Positions 51,501 through 59,686 of a stretch of 64,000 bases of DNA are shown here, one piece after another. The stretch spans positions 1,054,001-1,118,000 of the forward strand of contig CAWCDJ010000004.1 of the NCBI GenBank assembly GCA_963794265.1. Reading direction: 5' to 3'. Origin of the DNA: CAWCDJ01 sp963794265 (GTDB lineage: Bacteria; Acidobacteriota; Terriglobia; Bryobacterales; Bryobacteraceae). The number at the start of each line of letters is the position of its first letter. Within the stretch, counting starts at the first letter, position 1. A model generated the notes under the pieces. It was not told where the DNA came from. It did no database searches and saw nothing but the letters and a program-made list of their open reading frames with translations. The translations under genes were made by a program, and so were the position numbers.

Positions 51501-53185
51501 GCCGCGGCCCGCTCGAGCGATCCTTCGAACAGGCCGAGCACCGACTCGCTACTGAGGGCGTTGGAGGCGACAGCCTCTCGGGCGATCAGCCGCATGCCGT
51601 GCACCAGGTTGTCGTAGATCATGTCGAAGAGGAGGAAATTCTCGCATTGATCGACGGCAGCATCACGGAACTCGGGCCGCGACACAACATCCAGCACCGT
51701 GAGGACTTCGCCCGCGGGAGCTTTATCCGCGTCGCCGCGCCGCAGATAGTCAGCCAGCGCCACGAAATTGGCCTGGGCGGCTCCCTTCCACTGGTTGAGC
51801 AGGTGGAAACCGGCGGAAAACAGCAGTTGGTCGATGGCGCCGCGCAGGTTCTCCCCCGGATCTCCGAAAATCAGCCGGCCGATCCGCCCGCGATCGTCGG
51901 CCAGTTCTCCGCGCCGCCGCAGGTATTGTTTCCACGACTTGGTCAGTTGCTCGTCGTAGCGCAGTTCCAGCGGGTGCGCCAGCCAGTTCTGGAAGATGCG
52001 GTGATACTCCTGCGCAATCCGGCGGCGCAGGTCGCCGCGCGGAATATCGGCGGCGCTCAGGCGCCCGTACTGTTCGCGCGTGGTGGAGCGGATGCGCCGC
52101 CGCAACCCCAGGTAGCGCACGTGGCGGAAGGCGCAGCCGAATACGTTGGGCTGCTCGGTCGGATTGTCGAGCAGGGAAAGCGAGGCGCGCTGCAGCTTTT
52201 CGAGAGCCTCCGACGGCTCCAGGTAGCGGAGCACCGTTCGGCGATAATGCTCGAAGATCTCCCCCGGATTTTCCGCGACGAACCTTTCCGTGGCGCGTTC
52301 GGTGGCGCGGATGGCGCTGCCGATGGCCGCAAGCACGTTGGGGATCTTTTCCGTCTCACCCGGCACGAAATCGATAATTCCGTCCAGGATCCCGGTGTAA
52401 AACAGCTCGTAGCTGCTGACACCGACGTACTTGGCGCATTCCTGCCAGGAGAGGTCGTACTTTCGGGCAATACCTGCCATTCCCCTCGGCTGTATGGTGT
52501 TAAAGACACCGTCCCGCACGCTGAGCAGAACGTTGGCGGTGGCCAGCGGGATCGCGCCCCCGCTGTATCCATTCCCCAGGACGATTCCCACCGTCGGCAC
52601 GTGCAGTTGGGCAAATTCGGCGATCAGCCGAGAGATCGAGTGCGCCTGGTTGTGGCGGTTCGCAACCTCTCCGGCGTCGGCGCCCGGCGTGTCCATGAAG
52701 GTGACCACCGGGATGGCGCGGCTGGCGAAACCGCGAATGATCTCGACTGCGCGCAGGTGATGCTCCGGCATCCAGATCCCGTTCCGCTTGCGCCGGTCGT
52801 GAGCCAGGATGCCGATGCGCCGGAGCCCCCCCGGTCCTCCGAAATCGAGCAGCATTTCGGCGGCATAAAGCGGGCCCTGTTCAATTTCCCGCAGCGTCTC
52901 CCCTCCCAGCCTGCGGATGACCCAGCGCGCTCCCTGGCGCGTGGGATCCTCGGACGGGTAAACCACCGCGGTCACGTAATCGTCAACCGGCAGAGCCCGC
53001 AGCTCGAGCATCCGCGCTTCGACAGTCTCCCGGTCCAAAACGCCTTCCAGCGGCATTCCGGCCCCACGCTTTTCCGCGGGAAACCGCGACATCTCCGCCG
53101 CCTGCTGTTCGGCCATGAGGAAAAGGGGATCCCCAACGTATGGTTTGCGCTTCAATAGTTCGCCTCGTGACTGAGCAAATGGCAA
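48575..53185 (-). CDS. Single-chain acetyl/acyl-CoA carboxylase (CT-alpha, CT-beta, BC and biotinyl domains)
   Basis: 1,536 residues from a TTG (53185); an ATG at 53116 is an alternative start. Order of parts: AccA-like carboxyltransferase, about 90-330 (TFMDTPGADAGEVANRHNQ near 165, GNGYSGGAIPLA); a long helical region without known domain, about 360-700; AccD-like carboxyltransferase, about 720-920 (GVVVSNLEFQAGAFDMAATE, FGDCTGGAQASFVTHPLVQ) with no zinc-ribbon cysteines; biotin carboxylase, about 985-1410 (GGGGKGIAVVE near 1112, RDCSVQRNNQKVIEESGS, EMNTRLQVEHPVTEA); and a biotinyl domain with LLEAMKSF near 1473. It should make malonyl-CoA or a related malonyl thioester. The order differs from eukaryotic ACC and from known bacterial long-chain carboxylases. 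Confidence 0.9.
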   Translation of the reverse strand: MPFAQSRGELLKRKPYVGDPLFLMAEQQAAEMSRFPAEKRGAGMPLEGVLDRETVEARMLELRALPVDDYVTAVVYPSEDPTRQGARWVIRRLGGETLREIEQGPLYAAEMLLDFGGPGGLRRIGILAHDRRKRNGIWMPEHHLRAVEIIRGFASRAIPVVTFMDTPGADAGEVANRHNQAHSISRLIAEFAQLHVPTVGIVLGNGYSGGAIPLATANVLLSVRDGVFNTIQPRGMAGIARKYDLSWQECAKYVGVSSYELFYTGILDGIIDFVPGETEKIPNVLAAIGSAIRATERATERFVAENPGEIFEHYRRTVLRYLEPSEALEKLQRASLSLLDNPTEQPNVFGCAFRHVRYLGLRRRIRSTTREQYGRLSAADIPRGDLRRRIAQEYHRIFQNWLAHPLELRYDEQLTKSWKQYLRRRGELADDRGRIGRLIFGDPGENLRGAIDQLLFSAGFHLLNQWKGAAQANFVALADYLRRGDADKAPAGEVLTVLDVVSRPEFRDAAVDQCENFLLFDMIYDNLVHGMRLIAREAVASNALSSESVLGLFEGSLERAAAELARQRVIPDSSEERQRAMKRRFITWISFFAKHGDRQLLLKKVEEWKKLVHPRVSEPLFAIITFYFEHLLPAYFERRASGREFEGQIRPQNIGIRDFWNRLTEAYQDLLIQDELQQLKKQKPITANDILERFFVDFRETDSRLMTADPARFPGFRASIEEALAKGIPPCGAITGIARLRAGAARRHVGVVVSNLEFQAGAFDMAATEKVCRLLVDCARRHIPVVAFISSGGMQTKESAGALFPMAVLNDRLTRFIRETGRPVVCFGFGDCTGGAQASFVTHPLVQTYYLAGTNMPFAGQIVVPEHLPCAATLSNYLSREPGAMRGLVKHPFYEGLDESLRAIDPSIPIARESVEDVIGRVLRLELETAEEEPSVEIGDSIRTARFKRVLVHARGCAAEKIVRKAQENRLEVVLVQSDADMQSPAAGLLRPEIDRLVCIGGNTPGESYLNAMSIVRVAERNGAEALHPGIGFLSESAAFARVCRAHGINFVGPPAESMDLMGHKSNAIHTAMRLGIPVVPGSHGIVTQAEAALRLAGEIGYPVIIKAVYGGGGKGIAVVEQPEEFIATFQRISAEARSAFGNGDVYLERFIASLRHVEVQILRDSYGHTKVLGLRDCSVQRNNQKVIEESGSTALPADLEQDVCSHAATIAESIGYVGAGTVEFIYDLSRGEVYFMEMNTRLQVEHPVTEAVSGVDIIRAQFQIAAGDSIEAMEAGRNGYSMELRINAERALRGPDGALSFLPCPGDVTVFRFPDRPGISLIRAVEQGTVVTPYYDSMIVQLIGHAATRGEVIDLLRGYLESVEVRGISTNITVLKRILSDPQFRSGDYDTTYLREFTRRIDGAALVAEMEAAAGETAQAMDLDSLRIPGTDEYRVPAPSAGIFYRAPSPGEPEFVQAGDVVDSEHTLCLLEAMKSFRPLSLASFRSGEDRLFPAGSLFQVVRVVPENGQAVNREDLMFVVRLAASDGKSDTAKA

Positions 53186-53384
53186 GTGTAACAGAGCGAT
53201 TGCCGCCGCCGCTCCGGTGGGATAGGGTGGAAACCCGCCCCCTCACCCGGATGATTCCTAGTGACGCGTATCCTGGAATACGTTATGAGGGGCGTACCCG
53301 GCAGATTTCTCGTGACGACCGCAACCAATCGGAGCTAGACTTCATTAACTGGAGTATACGCCACAAATCGTTGCAGGTTTTGTT

Positions 53385-54092
53385 ATGAATCGCGCCGAAG
53401 ACTACTTCTCCATCGAGGACCCGTTGACCTACCTCCCCAGGAAGCCAGTCCAGGAGTTTGCGCGTCGACGGGTGATCTACGATAGCAACCAACCGCCGGA
53501 CAGCCTTTATGTGGTGATTCTCGGCAGAGTCAAACTGACCAGCATCTCGGAAGACGGCGCCCAGACGATCGCCCGAATCGTTGCGGCCGAGGGGCTGTTT
53601 GGCGAAGGCGCCCTGGTCGCTTCGCCACGCTCCGAGTCGGCTGTCGCGCTCGATAACATTACCGTGATGTCATGGCCCGTCGCGGAAGTCGAGCGGCATA
53701 TCGAGCGTGAGCCTCGCCTCGGTCTGGCTCTTTCCCAGTACCTGATTCGCCAGTGCGTCGAACTGCAGGACCGGATTCAGAGCATGGCGATCTACAAAAC
53801 GCCAGAACGCGTGATGGTCTCGCTGATCCAGCTAGCCAACAACCTGGGGACCCCGATGGCCGACGGCGGCATTCGGATTGGCGCGCTGACCCATCACACC
53901 ATCGCCGAATACGTCGGAACCTCCCGCGAGATCGTCACCTTCCAGCTGAACCGGCTCCGGCGGATGGGAATGCTGCGCTACTCGCGAAAGCATATGGACA
54001 TTTACGCCAATGTCATCAAGGAGACTCTGCGCCAGCAGGGCGTGGGTCTGCCCAATGTGTCCCGCGCGATGACGCGGCAGGCGGCGGGGTAG
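53385..54092 (+). CDS. Crp/Fnr-family transcriptional regulator
   Basis: 235 residues. The N-terminal cyclic-nucleotide-binding-like roll is at about 20-130 (VIYDSNQPPDSLYVVILGRVKLT ... AEGLFGEGALVAS). The C-terminal winged helix is at about 160-215 (GALTHHTIAEYVGTSREIVTFQLNRLRRMGML). Only one cysteine is present, so it is not an iron-sulfur FNR. It diverges from the carboxylase gene across 199 bases and may control it; I found no convincing TGTGA-type palindrome there. Confidence 0.92.
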   Translation: MNRAEDYFSIEDPLTYLPRKPVQEFARRRVIYDSNQPPDSLYVVILGRVKLTSISEDGAQTIARIVAAEGLFGEGALVASPRSESAVALDNITVMSWPVAEVERHIEREPRLGLALSQYLIRQCVELQDRIQSMAIYKTPERVMVSLIQLANNLGTPMADGGIRIGALTHHTIAEYVGTSREIVTFQLNRLRRMGMLRYSRKHMDIYANVIKETLRQQGVGLPNVSRAMTRQAAG

Positions 54093-54095
54093 GTC

Positions 54096-54809
54096 TCAAT
54101 CGTAGACGAAGTGCAGAAGCCTCTTGAGATCTTCCCAGGCCTCTCGTTTGGCGCTTTGGTTATACGGGCGAAGAAGATACGAAGGATGGTAAGTCACCAT
54201 AATGGGGATGTCCTTCCATTGGAACCACTTACCACGCATTTTGGTAACTCCTTCTTTATGTCCCGTGAGCGCCCGGGCTGCGGTTCCCCCTAGGGCGCAG
54301 ATTGCCTTGGGATGAATGGCCATTAGCTGCCGGTACAGGAACTGGCCGCAGATTTCCATTTCGTCCGGCTCCGGTGTGCGGTTCCCGGGCGGCCTGCACT
54401 TCACCACGTTACAGATGTAAACGTCCGAACGGCTCAAGGAAATCCCTTCCCTCTTCGACGTGTTCTCGATCATCTGCGTGAGCAACTGACCGGCGCGCCC
54501 CACGAATGGGATGCCCTGCTCGTCTTCGTCGGCACCCGGCCCTTCCCCCACGAAAACCAGTTGGGCTTTCTCGTTTCCCACCCCAAAGACGATCTTGTTG
54601 CGCCCCTCATGCAGCCGGCAACGCCGGCAATCGCCGATATCGTCGAGTATCCGAAGGAGCGTGTCGCTGCCCGTTCCCTCACGGTCGCGGCTCAGTTGAG
54701 GGGCATTGCACGGAGCCGCCGCCGTGAGGGAGCGGGCAGGCAAATACAGGGTCTTGATGCCAAGATCCTGGTAGAACTCGAGATAGCGGCGAAGGGTTTC
54801 AGCGTCCAT
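54096..54809 (-). CDS. Uracil-DNA glycosylase, family 4 (iron-sulfur)
   Basis: 237 residues from the ATG at 54809, which overlaps the end of coaBC by 11 bases. After an N-terminal extension of about 60 residues the family 4 pattern appears: CRRCRLHEGRNKIVFGVGN, VGEGPGADEDEQGIPFVGRAGQLL, CNVVKCRPPGNRTPEPDE and VTYHPSYLLR. Cysteines fit a [4Fe-4S] cluster. It removes uracil from DNA to start base-excision repair. The extension is longer than in typical thermophile enzymes. Confidence 0.94.
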   Translation of the reverse strand: MDAETLRRYLEFYQDLGIKTLYLPARSLTAAAPCNAPQLSRDREGTGSDTLLRILDDIGDCRRCRLHEGRNKIVFGVGNEKAQLVFVGEGPGADEDEQGIPFVGRAGQLLTQMIENTSKREGISLSRSDVYICNVVKCRPPGNRTPEPDEMEICGQFLYRQLMAIHPKAICALGGTAARALTGHKEGVTKMRGKWFQWKDIPIMVTYHPSYLLRPYNQSAKREAWEDLKRLLHFVYD

Positions 54810-55995
54810 TCGAAGCGTGCAGGGCCAACCGGAGTTTGAGAATTTCGTCGAAGATGCGGTCCGCCAGTTCGCGTTTGGAGGCTTTCGGGAGCGGAATGGT
54901 CTCTCCCGTGGCCAGCGCCAGGATGACCTCGTTCTGGTCGGATTCGAAACCCACACCGGGACCTCCAACCAGGTTCCCGACCACCATGTCGCAATTCTTG
55001 GACTGCAGCTTGCGGCGCGCCTCCTGCTGGAGGTTCTGCGTCTCGGCGGCGAACCCCACCAGCAGGCGGTCGCCCTTCTTGCGCCCCAGTTCGGCCAGAA
55101 TGTCCGGCGTCGGGTCGAGCTCGAGCGAGATGCGGGCAGCCGTTTTCTTTACTTTCTGATCCGGAACCTTGCTCAGGTGAAAATCGGCGACGGCCGCGGC
55201 TTTGATCACGATGGAGGCGTGCTCCAGCTTTTGAAAAACGCATTCCCGCATTTCGACCGCGGTTTGGACCGGCAAAACTTCGACGCCCCTCGGCGGAGGG
55301 ATGTGCACCGGACCTGAGACCAGAATCACGCGCGCGCCGCGCCGGGCCGCTACCTCCGCCAGCGCATAGCCCATCTTGCCGCTGGAACGGTTGGAGATGT
55401 AGCGCACCGGATCGAGCGGCTCCTGGGTAGGGCCGGCGGTGACCAGGACGGTCTCGCCATCGAGATCCTGGCGCCGAGAGAGGGCCGCGATAGACGCGAG
55501 AATATCCTCCGCCTCGGCCAGGCGTCCCGGGCCGCTCATTCCACAAGCCAGATAGCCGCTTCCCGGCTCCACGATTTCATGCCCGCGTTCCCGCAGAATT
55601 CCCACGTTGGCCCGGGTGGCGGGGTGCTCCCACATGTTCACGTTCATGGCCGGCGCGATGACCACCGGCCCGGTGAAGGCCAGGTACAGGGTCGTGAGGA
55701 AATCGCCGGCCAGGCCGTGTGCCATTTTGGCGATCAGGTCCGCGGTGGCCGGCGCCACCACCATCAGTTCGTGCTCCCGGGCCACCGAAATATGTTCGAT
55801 GGCGCTTTCGATGGCGAACAGGTCCGTGAGCGTCTTGTGCCCGGTCAGCGCCACGAACGTCAGCGGGCGGACGAACTCCTCCCCCGCCGCCGTCATTACG
55901 ACCTGCACTTCGTGGCCTTCCTGCATCAGCAGGCGCGCCAGTTCGGCCGCCTTGTAGGCGGCAATACCGCCTCCAATGCCGAGGATGATTTTCAT
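54799..55995 (-). CDS. coaBC: Phosphopantothenoylcysteine decarboxylase/synthetase CoaBC
   Basis: 398 residues. The N-terminal flavoprotein part (about 1-180) has GIGGGIAAYKAAELARLLMQEGHEV, VVAPATADLIAKMAHGLAGD and APAMNVNMWEHPATRAN. The C-terminal CTP-dependent synthetase part (about 185-398) has VLVTAGPTQEPLDPVRYISNRSSGKMG and VGFAAET. It performs two steps of coenzyme A synthesis in the cytoplasm. It follows rpoZ by 8 bases, an order (gmk-rpoZ-coaBC) common in many bacteria. Confidence 0.97.
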   Translation of the reverse strand: MKIILGIGGGIAAYKAAELARLLMQEGHEVQVVMTAAGEEFVRPLTFVALTGHKTLTDLFAIESAIEHISVAREHELMVVAPATADLIAKMAHGLAGDFLTTLYLAFTGPVVIAPAMNVNMWEHPATRANVGILRERGHEIVEPGSGYLACGMSGPGRLAEAEDILASIAALSRRQDLDGETVLVTAGPTQEPLDPVRYISNRSSGKMGYALAEVAARRGARVILVSGPVHIPPPRGVEVLPVQTAVEMRECVFQKLEHASIVIKAAAVADFHLSKVPDQKVKKTAARISLELDPTPDILAELGRKKGDRLLVGFAAETQNLQQEARRKLQSKNCDMVVGNLVGGPGVGFESDQNEVILALATGETIPLPKASKRELADRIFDEILKLRLALHASNGR

Positions 55996-56003
55996 GACGA
56001 GGT

Positions 56004-56252
56004 CTAGGGAAGCACTTCGGGCGCCGGTACTTCGGGCGACGCGCCGAGCAGGCTATATTTGACGAGCCCGCGCCGCACTTCTTCCATCGCGATCACGGTG
56101 GGCTTCTTGGAGGACGTCGGCAGCACCGGACGCGCGCCACCCTGCAGTTGCCGGGCGCGCTTGGCGGCGACGATGATGAACCGGTACGTGCTCTGCTCCG
56201 CATCGTCGGGGATCGTGCAGTGTGCGTTATTCCGTGGGGCCTTATCAGCCAT
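56004..56252 (-). CDS. rpoZ: RNA polymerase omega subunit
   Basis: 82 residues. The core YRFIIVAAKRARQLQGGARP and KPTVIAMEEVRRGLVKY match omega, which helps assemble RNA polymerase by holding beta-prime. It lies 15 bases after gmk and 8 bases before coaBC, the conserved order for this gene. Confidence 0.95.
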   Translation of the reverse strand: MADKAPRNNAHCTIPDDAEQSTYRFIIVAAKRARQLQGGARPVLPTSSKKPTVIAMEEVRRGLVKYSLLGASPEVPAPEVLP

Positions 56253-56267
56253 GTTGTCGATACCTCT

Positions 56268-56876
56268 TCAAACTCGAAATGTGTCCAGAATCGGGCGGAT
56301 CTGGTCTTCGATCCTGACTCTTTTGGCCCGCTCGGCGCGAACGATGGCGCTCAAACAGGCATCGGACTCCGTCAGGTCGCGATTGACCAAAACGTAATCG
56401 TATTGATCGTAGTTCCGTATTTCTTCCGCCGCTTCCCGCAGCCGCCTGGCAATTACTTCATCCCTGTCTTCGCTTCGCGCCCGCAGCCTCTGTTCCAGAA
56501 TTTGGCGGGAGGGAGCGAGGATAAACACACTTACAGCTTCCGGGATCTGACATTTCAATTGTCTCGCACCTTGGACGTCGATGTCGAGTACCAGGTCTTT
56601 CCCCTGGGCGCGCGCTTCCTCCAGGATTCCCCGGTGGGTGCCGTAGTAATTCCCGAAAACGTCCGCCCATTCGAGGAACTCGTTTCGCGCCAGCATGGCT
56701 TCGAACTCCTGGCGCGTGACGAACCGGTAATTCTGGCCATCCACCTCCGCTCCGCGCGGTTTGCGCGTGGTGTAAGACACGGAAAACATGAGCCCGGGGA
56801 CGTTGGCCAGCAAGTGCGAAACCAGCGTGGATTTTCCGGATCCGGAGGGTGCGGAGATGATAAAGACAGTGGTCAT
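56268..56876 (-). CDS. gmk: Guanylate kinase
   Basis: 202 residues from the ATG at 56876 (an in-frame TTG lies two codons earlier). The P-loop is in IISAPSGSGKSTLVSHLL. GMP-binding parts are SVSYTTRKPRGAEVDGQNYRFV and EFLEWADVFGNYYGT. VLDIDVQGARQLKCQIPEAVSVFI follows. It phosphorylates GMP to GDP with ATP. Confidence 0.97.
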   Translation of the reverse strand: MTTVFIISAPSGSGKSTLVSHLLANVPGLMFSVSYTTRKPRGAEVDGQNYRFVTRQEFEAMLARNEFLEWADVFGNYYGTHRGILEEARAQGKDLVLDIDVQGARQLKCQIPEAVSVFILAPSRQILEQRLRARSEDRDEVIARRLREAAEEIRNYDQYDYVLVNRDLTESDACLSAIVRAERAKRVRIEDQIRPILDTFRV

Positions 56877-56893
56877 GGGCAACGAAATTGTTC

Positions 56894-56958
56894 ACCGCCG
56901 AGGCGCAGAGGCGCCGGAAATCGATCTGTTTTTCTCGGCGTCTCTGCGTCTCGGCGGT
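56894..56958. repeat. Long imperfect palindrome between gmk and yicC
   Basis: A 23-base arm at 56894-56916 (starting ACCGCCGAGGCGCAGAGG) pairs with 56936-56958 with only two mismatches; the loop is 19 bases. Intergenic palindromes of this 'ACCGCxGAGxCGCAGAG' kind are repeated in many bacterial genomes. In the transcript it forms a strong hairpin and may tune gmk expression relative to yicC. Confidence 0.7.
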
Positions 56959-56969
56959 AAATCCATTAT

Positions 56970-57860
56970 CTATTCCAGATTCAGCGACTGCTCCCGGATC
57001 TTATCGATTTCCGACTTGGCGGAAAGCGCCAGGTCCGTGATGGTCAGGCCCAGGTCGCCCAGACCACCGGTTTTCGAGAGCGTCGTATTGGACTCGCGGT
57101 TCATTTCCTGGAGCAGGAAATCCAGCCTCTTGCCGACCTCGCCGCCCGCGGCCATCATGTTTTCGACGTGCTCGACGTGAGTGCGCAGGCGGACCAGTTC
57201 CTCGGCGATGTCGCTGCGGTCGGTCAGCAGGGCGGCCTCCTGGGCCAGGCGCTGCGGCTCGATGCCGGCTCCGTGCAGCAGGTCGGCGAGCTTCTCGCGG
57301 AGGCGCTTCTGAAACGCAGGCACCGCACCCGCGCGGATCTGCTCCATCTTGGCGACCAACCCGCAGATGTTCCGGCAGCGCTGGCGGATTTCTTCGGCCG
57401 TGGCCGCGCCCTCGCGTTCGCGGAAGGCATTCAACAGGACGACGGCTTCCGAGGCGCCGGCGAGCACGGCCTGGGCGATCTCTTCGCCTGGCTCTTCCTC
57501 CTCGGCGGCCGCCAGCATGCCGGGAATCCGCAGAGCCGCATTCAGATCCGGCTGTCCGCTCAACCCGTACCGTTCCGCGGCTTCGCGGTACGACTGAACG
57601 TACAGGCCCAGCAGTTCGCGGTTGACGCTTCCGGCCGCCGCCCCGGTCCGGGTAATGGTGACGTGAATCTGCACGTGCCCGCGAGCCACGGCATTCTTGA
57701 CGATCGTGCGAACGTCGCCTTCCAGCTCGTCGAGTTCCGCGGGCATGTGGAAGTGCAGGTCCAATCCGCGATGGTTGACGCTCTTCAGACTGACGACGAT
57801 CTCTCCCTGTGAGACCGTCTTCCTCACCCGGGCGAAGCCCGTCATACTGCGCACGCTCAC
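56970..57860 (-). CDS. yicC: YicC/YloC-type endoribonuclease
   Basis: 296 residues from a GTG at 57860 that overlaps the stop of the ABC transporter gene (GTGA). The family start RSMTGFAR and SLKSVNHRGLDLHFHMP are present, as is the C-terminal DUF1732 part (ELVRLRTHVEHVENMMAAGGEVGKRLDFLLQEMNRESNTTLSK). E. coli YicC is an RNase that can cut small RNAs. Its place before gmk is conserved in many genomes. Confidence 0.95.
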   Translation of the reverse strand: MSVRSMTGFARVRKTVSQGEIVVSLKSVNHRGLDLHFHMPAELDELEGDVRTIVKNAVARGHVQIHVTITRTGAAAGSVNRELLGLYVQSYREAAERYGLSGQPDLNAALRIPGMLAAAEEEEPGEEIAQAVLAGASEAVVLLNAFREREGAATAEEIRQRCRNICGLVAKMEQIRAGAVPAFQKRLREKLADLLHGAGIEPQRLAQEAALLTDRSDIAEELVRLRTHVEHVENMMAAGGEVGKRLDFLLQEMNRESNTTLSKTGGLGDLGLTITDLALSAKSEIDKIREQSLNLE

Positions 57861-59686
57861 AAATCCACCACCGATCCGGCCGTTTCGAACTGCAGTTCGT
57901 GAAGCCGTTGATAGATCCCGCCGCGGCCGACCAGTTCGTCGTGCGTGCCGGTTTCCCGGACGCAGCCGTTCTCGAGCACCACGATTTTATCGGCGCGGCG
58001 AATGGTCGAAAGGCGGTGTGCGATCACGATTACGGTGCGGTGCTCCATCAGGTTGGCGAGAGCCTTCTGTACCAGCATTTCAGATTCCGTATCGAGATGG
58101 GAGGTGGCCTCGTCGAGAATCAGAATGGGCGCGTTCTTCAACAGCGCGCGCGCGATCGCGATGCGTTGGCGCTGTCCCCCGCTGAGTTTGAGACCGCGGT
58201 CGCCAATCACCGTGTCGTAGCCCTCCGGCAGATTCAAAATGAAGTCGTGGGCCAGGGCCATGCGCGCGGCCTCGCGAATCTTTTCGAGGGGCACGCCGGG
58301 CTGGCCGTAGGCGATGTTCCGGGCGACGGTATCGTTGAACAGGAAGGTATCCTGGGCCACCAGCCCGATGAGCCGCCGCAGGGATGCCAGGCTGATTTCG
58401 CGCACGTCCCGGCCGTCGATCTTCACGCTGCCGCCGGTGACGTCGTGAAACCGCGGAACCAGGTTGGCCAGGGTTGTCTTGCCCGCGCCGCTCGGGCCTA
58501 CCAGCGCCACGACTTCGCCCGCTTTGACCTCCACGTCTACAAATCGAAGCTCGAACCCCCCGGGCGCTCCGGCGTAGAAGAACGAGGCGTTCTCGAAAAC
58601 GATGCCCTGGTGAAAGCCATCGAGTTTCGGGGCGCCGGGCTGCTCCACGATGGTTTCGGTGTGGTCGAGGTATTCGAATACCTTCTGCGAGGCCCCGAGC
58701 GCCTGCTGAAAGATGTTGTTGATGCCGACCAGCCGCTTCAACGGTTCGAGGAGGAGCAGCAGCGCGGTGAGAAAGCTGACGAAATCCCCCGGACTGATGC
58801 TGCCCGATTTGATGTTGGTGCGGGCGTAGGTCAGCAGCGCGATGATCATCGCCAGCGCGATGAAATCGACCAGCGGAGAAGACAAGGCCTGTTGCAGGAT
58901 GTAGCGCACGTTGGTCTTGAGCAGCCGGTGCGAGGCTTCGCGGAACTTACGCGATTCGTACTCTTCGGCGCCGAAGGCCTTGACCACCGTGTGGCCACTG
59001 AAAGTCTCCTGAAGAATCTGGTTCAGCTCCGCCTGGCGGTCCTGCGTGCGCCGGCTGGTGCGGCGGATGCGCCGGCCGATCCGCGTGACCGGCACCATCA
59101 CCGCCGGCAGGATGGTCAGGCTGACGAACGCCAGCTTCCAATCGGTGCTCACCAGGACGAAGAGCAGGGAGACGGCGCTGAACAACTGCCGGAAGAAATC
59201 GGCCAGCATCTGCGAGGTGGCCAACTGCACCTTGTCGATGTCGTTCATCAGCGACGACATGAGCTGTCCGGTGGAGTGCACCTCGAAGAAATCCGCGCCC
59301 TTGGCGAGGACCTTATCGAAGACCGCGTTGCGGAGGTCCGTCACCGAGGAAAAGCCGGCGTAGCTGACCAGGTAATTGCCCAAGTAATCGCAAATGCCCT
59401 TGGTGAGGAAGGCGGCGATCAGCGCGAACGCCACCATGAACCAGATGCTGCGGCCGTGCAGCGGCACCACCTGCTCCAGGTAGAGTTGATGGCCGAGAAT
59501 CGGTTTGGCGAGCAGGGGGGTCAGTCCGGGAGGCCGGTCGGCAGTGAGGACGCGGTCGAAAATCGGCCGCACCAGCAGCGCCAACGCGCCCTGGGCGGCG
59601 CCGGCGATGGCCATCAGGACTACGGAAGCGGCCAGATGCGCCCAATACCGCCGCGCGTAGCCGAGCAGACGCCGCAATTCCTTCAT
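57857..59686 (-). CDS. msbA: MsbA-like ABC exporter (lipid A/lipid flippase)
   Basis: 609 residues from the ATG at 59686, which overlaps the GT9 gene stop by 4 bases; upstream open sequence is not protein-like. The six-helix membrane part is at about 1-325, with the MsbA-like region HSTGQLMSSLMNDIDKV. The ATPase part has Walker A GPSGAGKTT, Q-loop GLVAQDTFLFNDTV, signature LSGGQRQRIAIARALL, Walker B ILILDEATSHLD and H-loop VIAHRLSTIRRAD. It probably flips lipid A or another lipid across the inner membrane. The neighbouring heptosyltransferase-like gene supports an envelope role. Confidence 0.9.
   Translation of the reverse strand: MKELRRLLGYARRYWAHLAASVVLMAIAGAAQGALALLVRPIFDRVLTADRPPGLTPLLAKPILGHQLYLEQVVPLHGRSIWFMVAFALIAAFLTKGICDYLGNYLVSYAGFSSVTDLRNAVFDKVLAKGADFFEVHSTGQLMSSLMNDIDKVQLATSQMLADFFRQLFSAVSLLFVLVSTDWKLAFVSLTILPAVMVPVTRIGRRIRRTSRRTQDRQAELNQILQETFSGHTVVKAFGAEEYESRKFREASHRLLKTNVRYILQQALSSPLVDFIALAMIIALLTYARTNIKSGSISPGDFVSFLTALLLLLEPLKRLVGINNIFQQALGASQKVFEYLDHTETIVEQPGAPKLDGFHQGIVFENASFFYAGAPGGFELRFVDVEVKAGEVVALVGPSGAGKTTLANLVPRFHDVTGGSVKIDGRDVREISLASLRRLIGLVAQDTFLFNDTVARNIAYGQPGVPLEKIREAARMALAHDFILNLPEGYDTVIGDRGLKLSGGQRQRIAIARALLKNAPILILDEATSHLDTESEMLVQKALANLMEHRTVIVIAHRLSTIRRADKIVVLENGCVRETGTHDELVGRGGIYQRLHELQFETAGSVVDL

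Noticed and set aside
53186..53384. Crp-type operator in the divergent region
   Set aside because: No TGTGA-N6-TCACA-like palindrome with more than a few matches is present.
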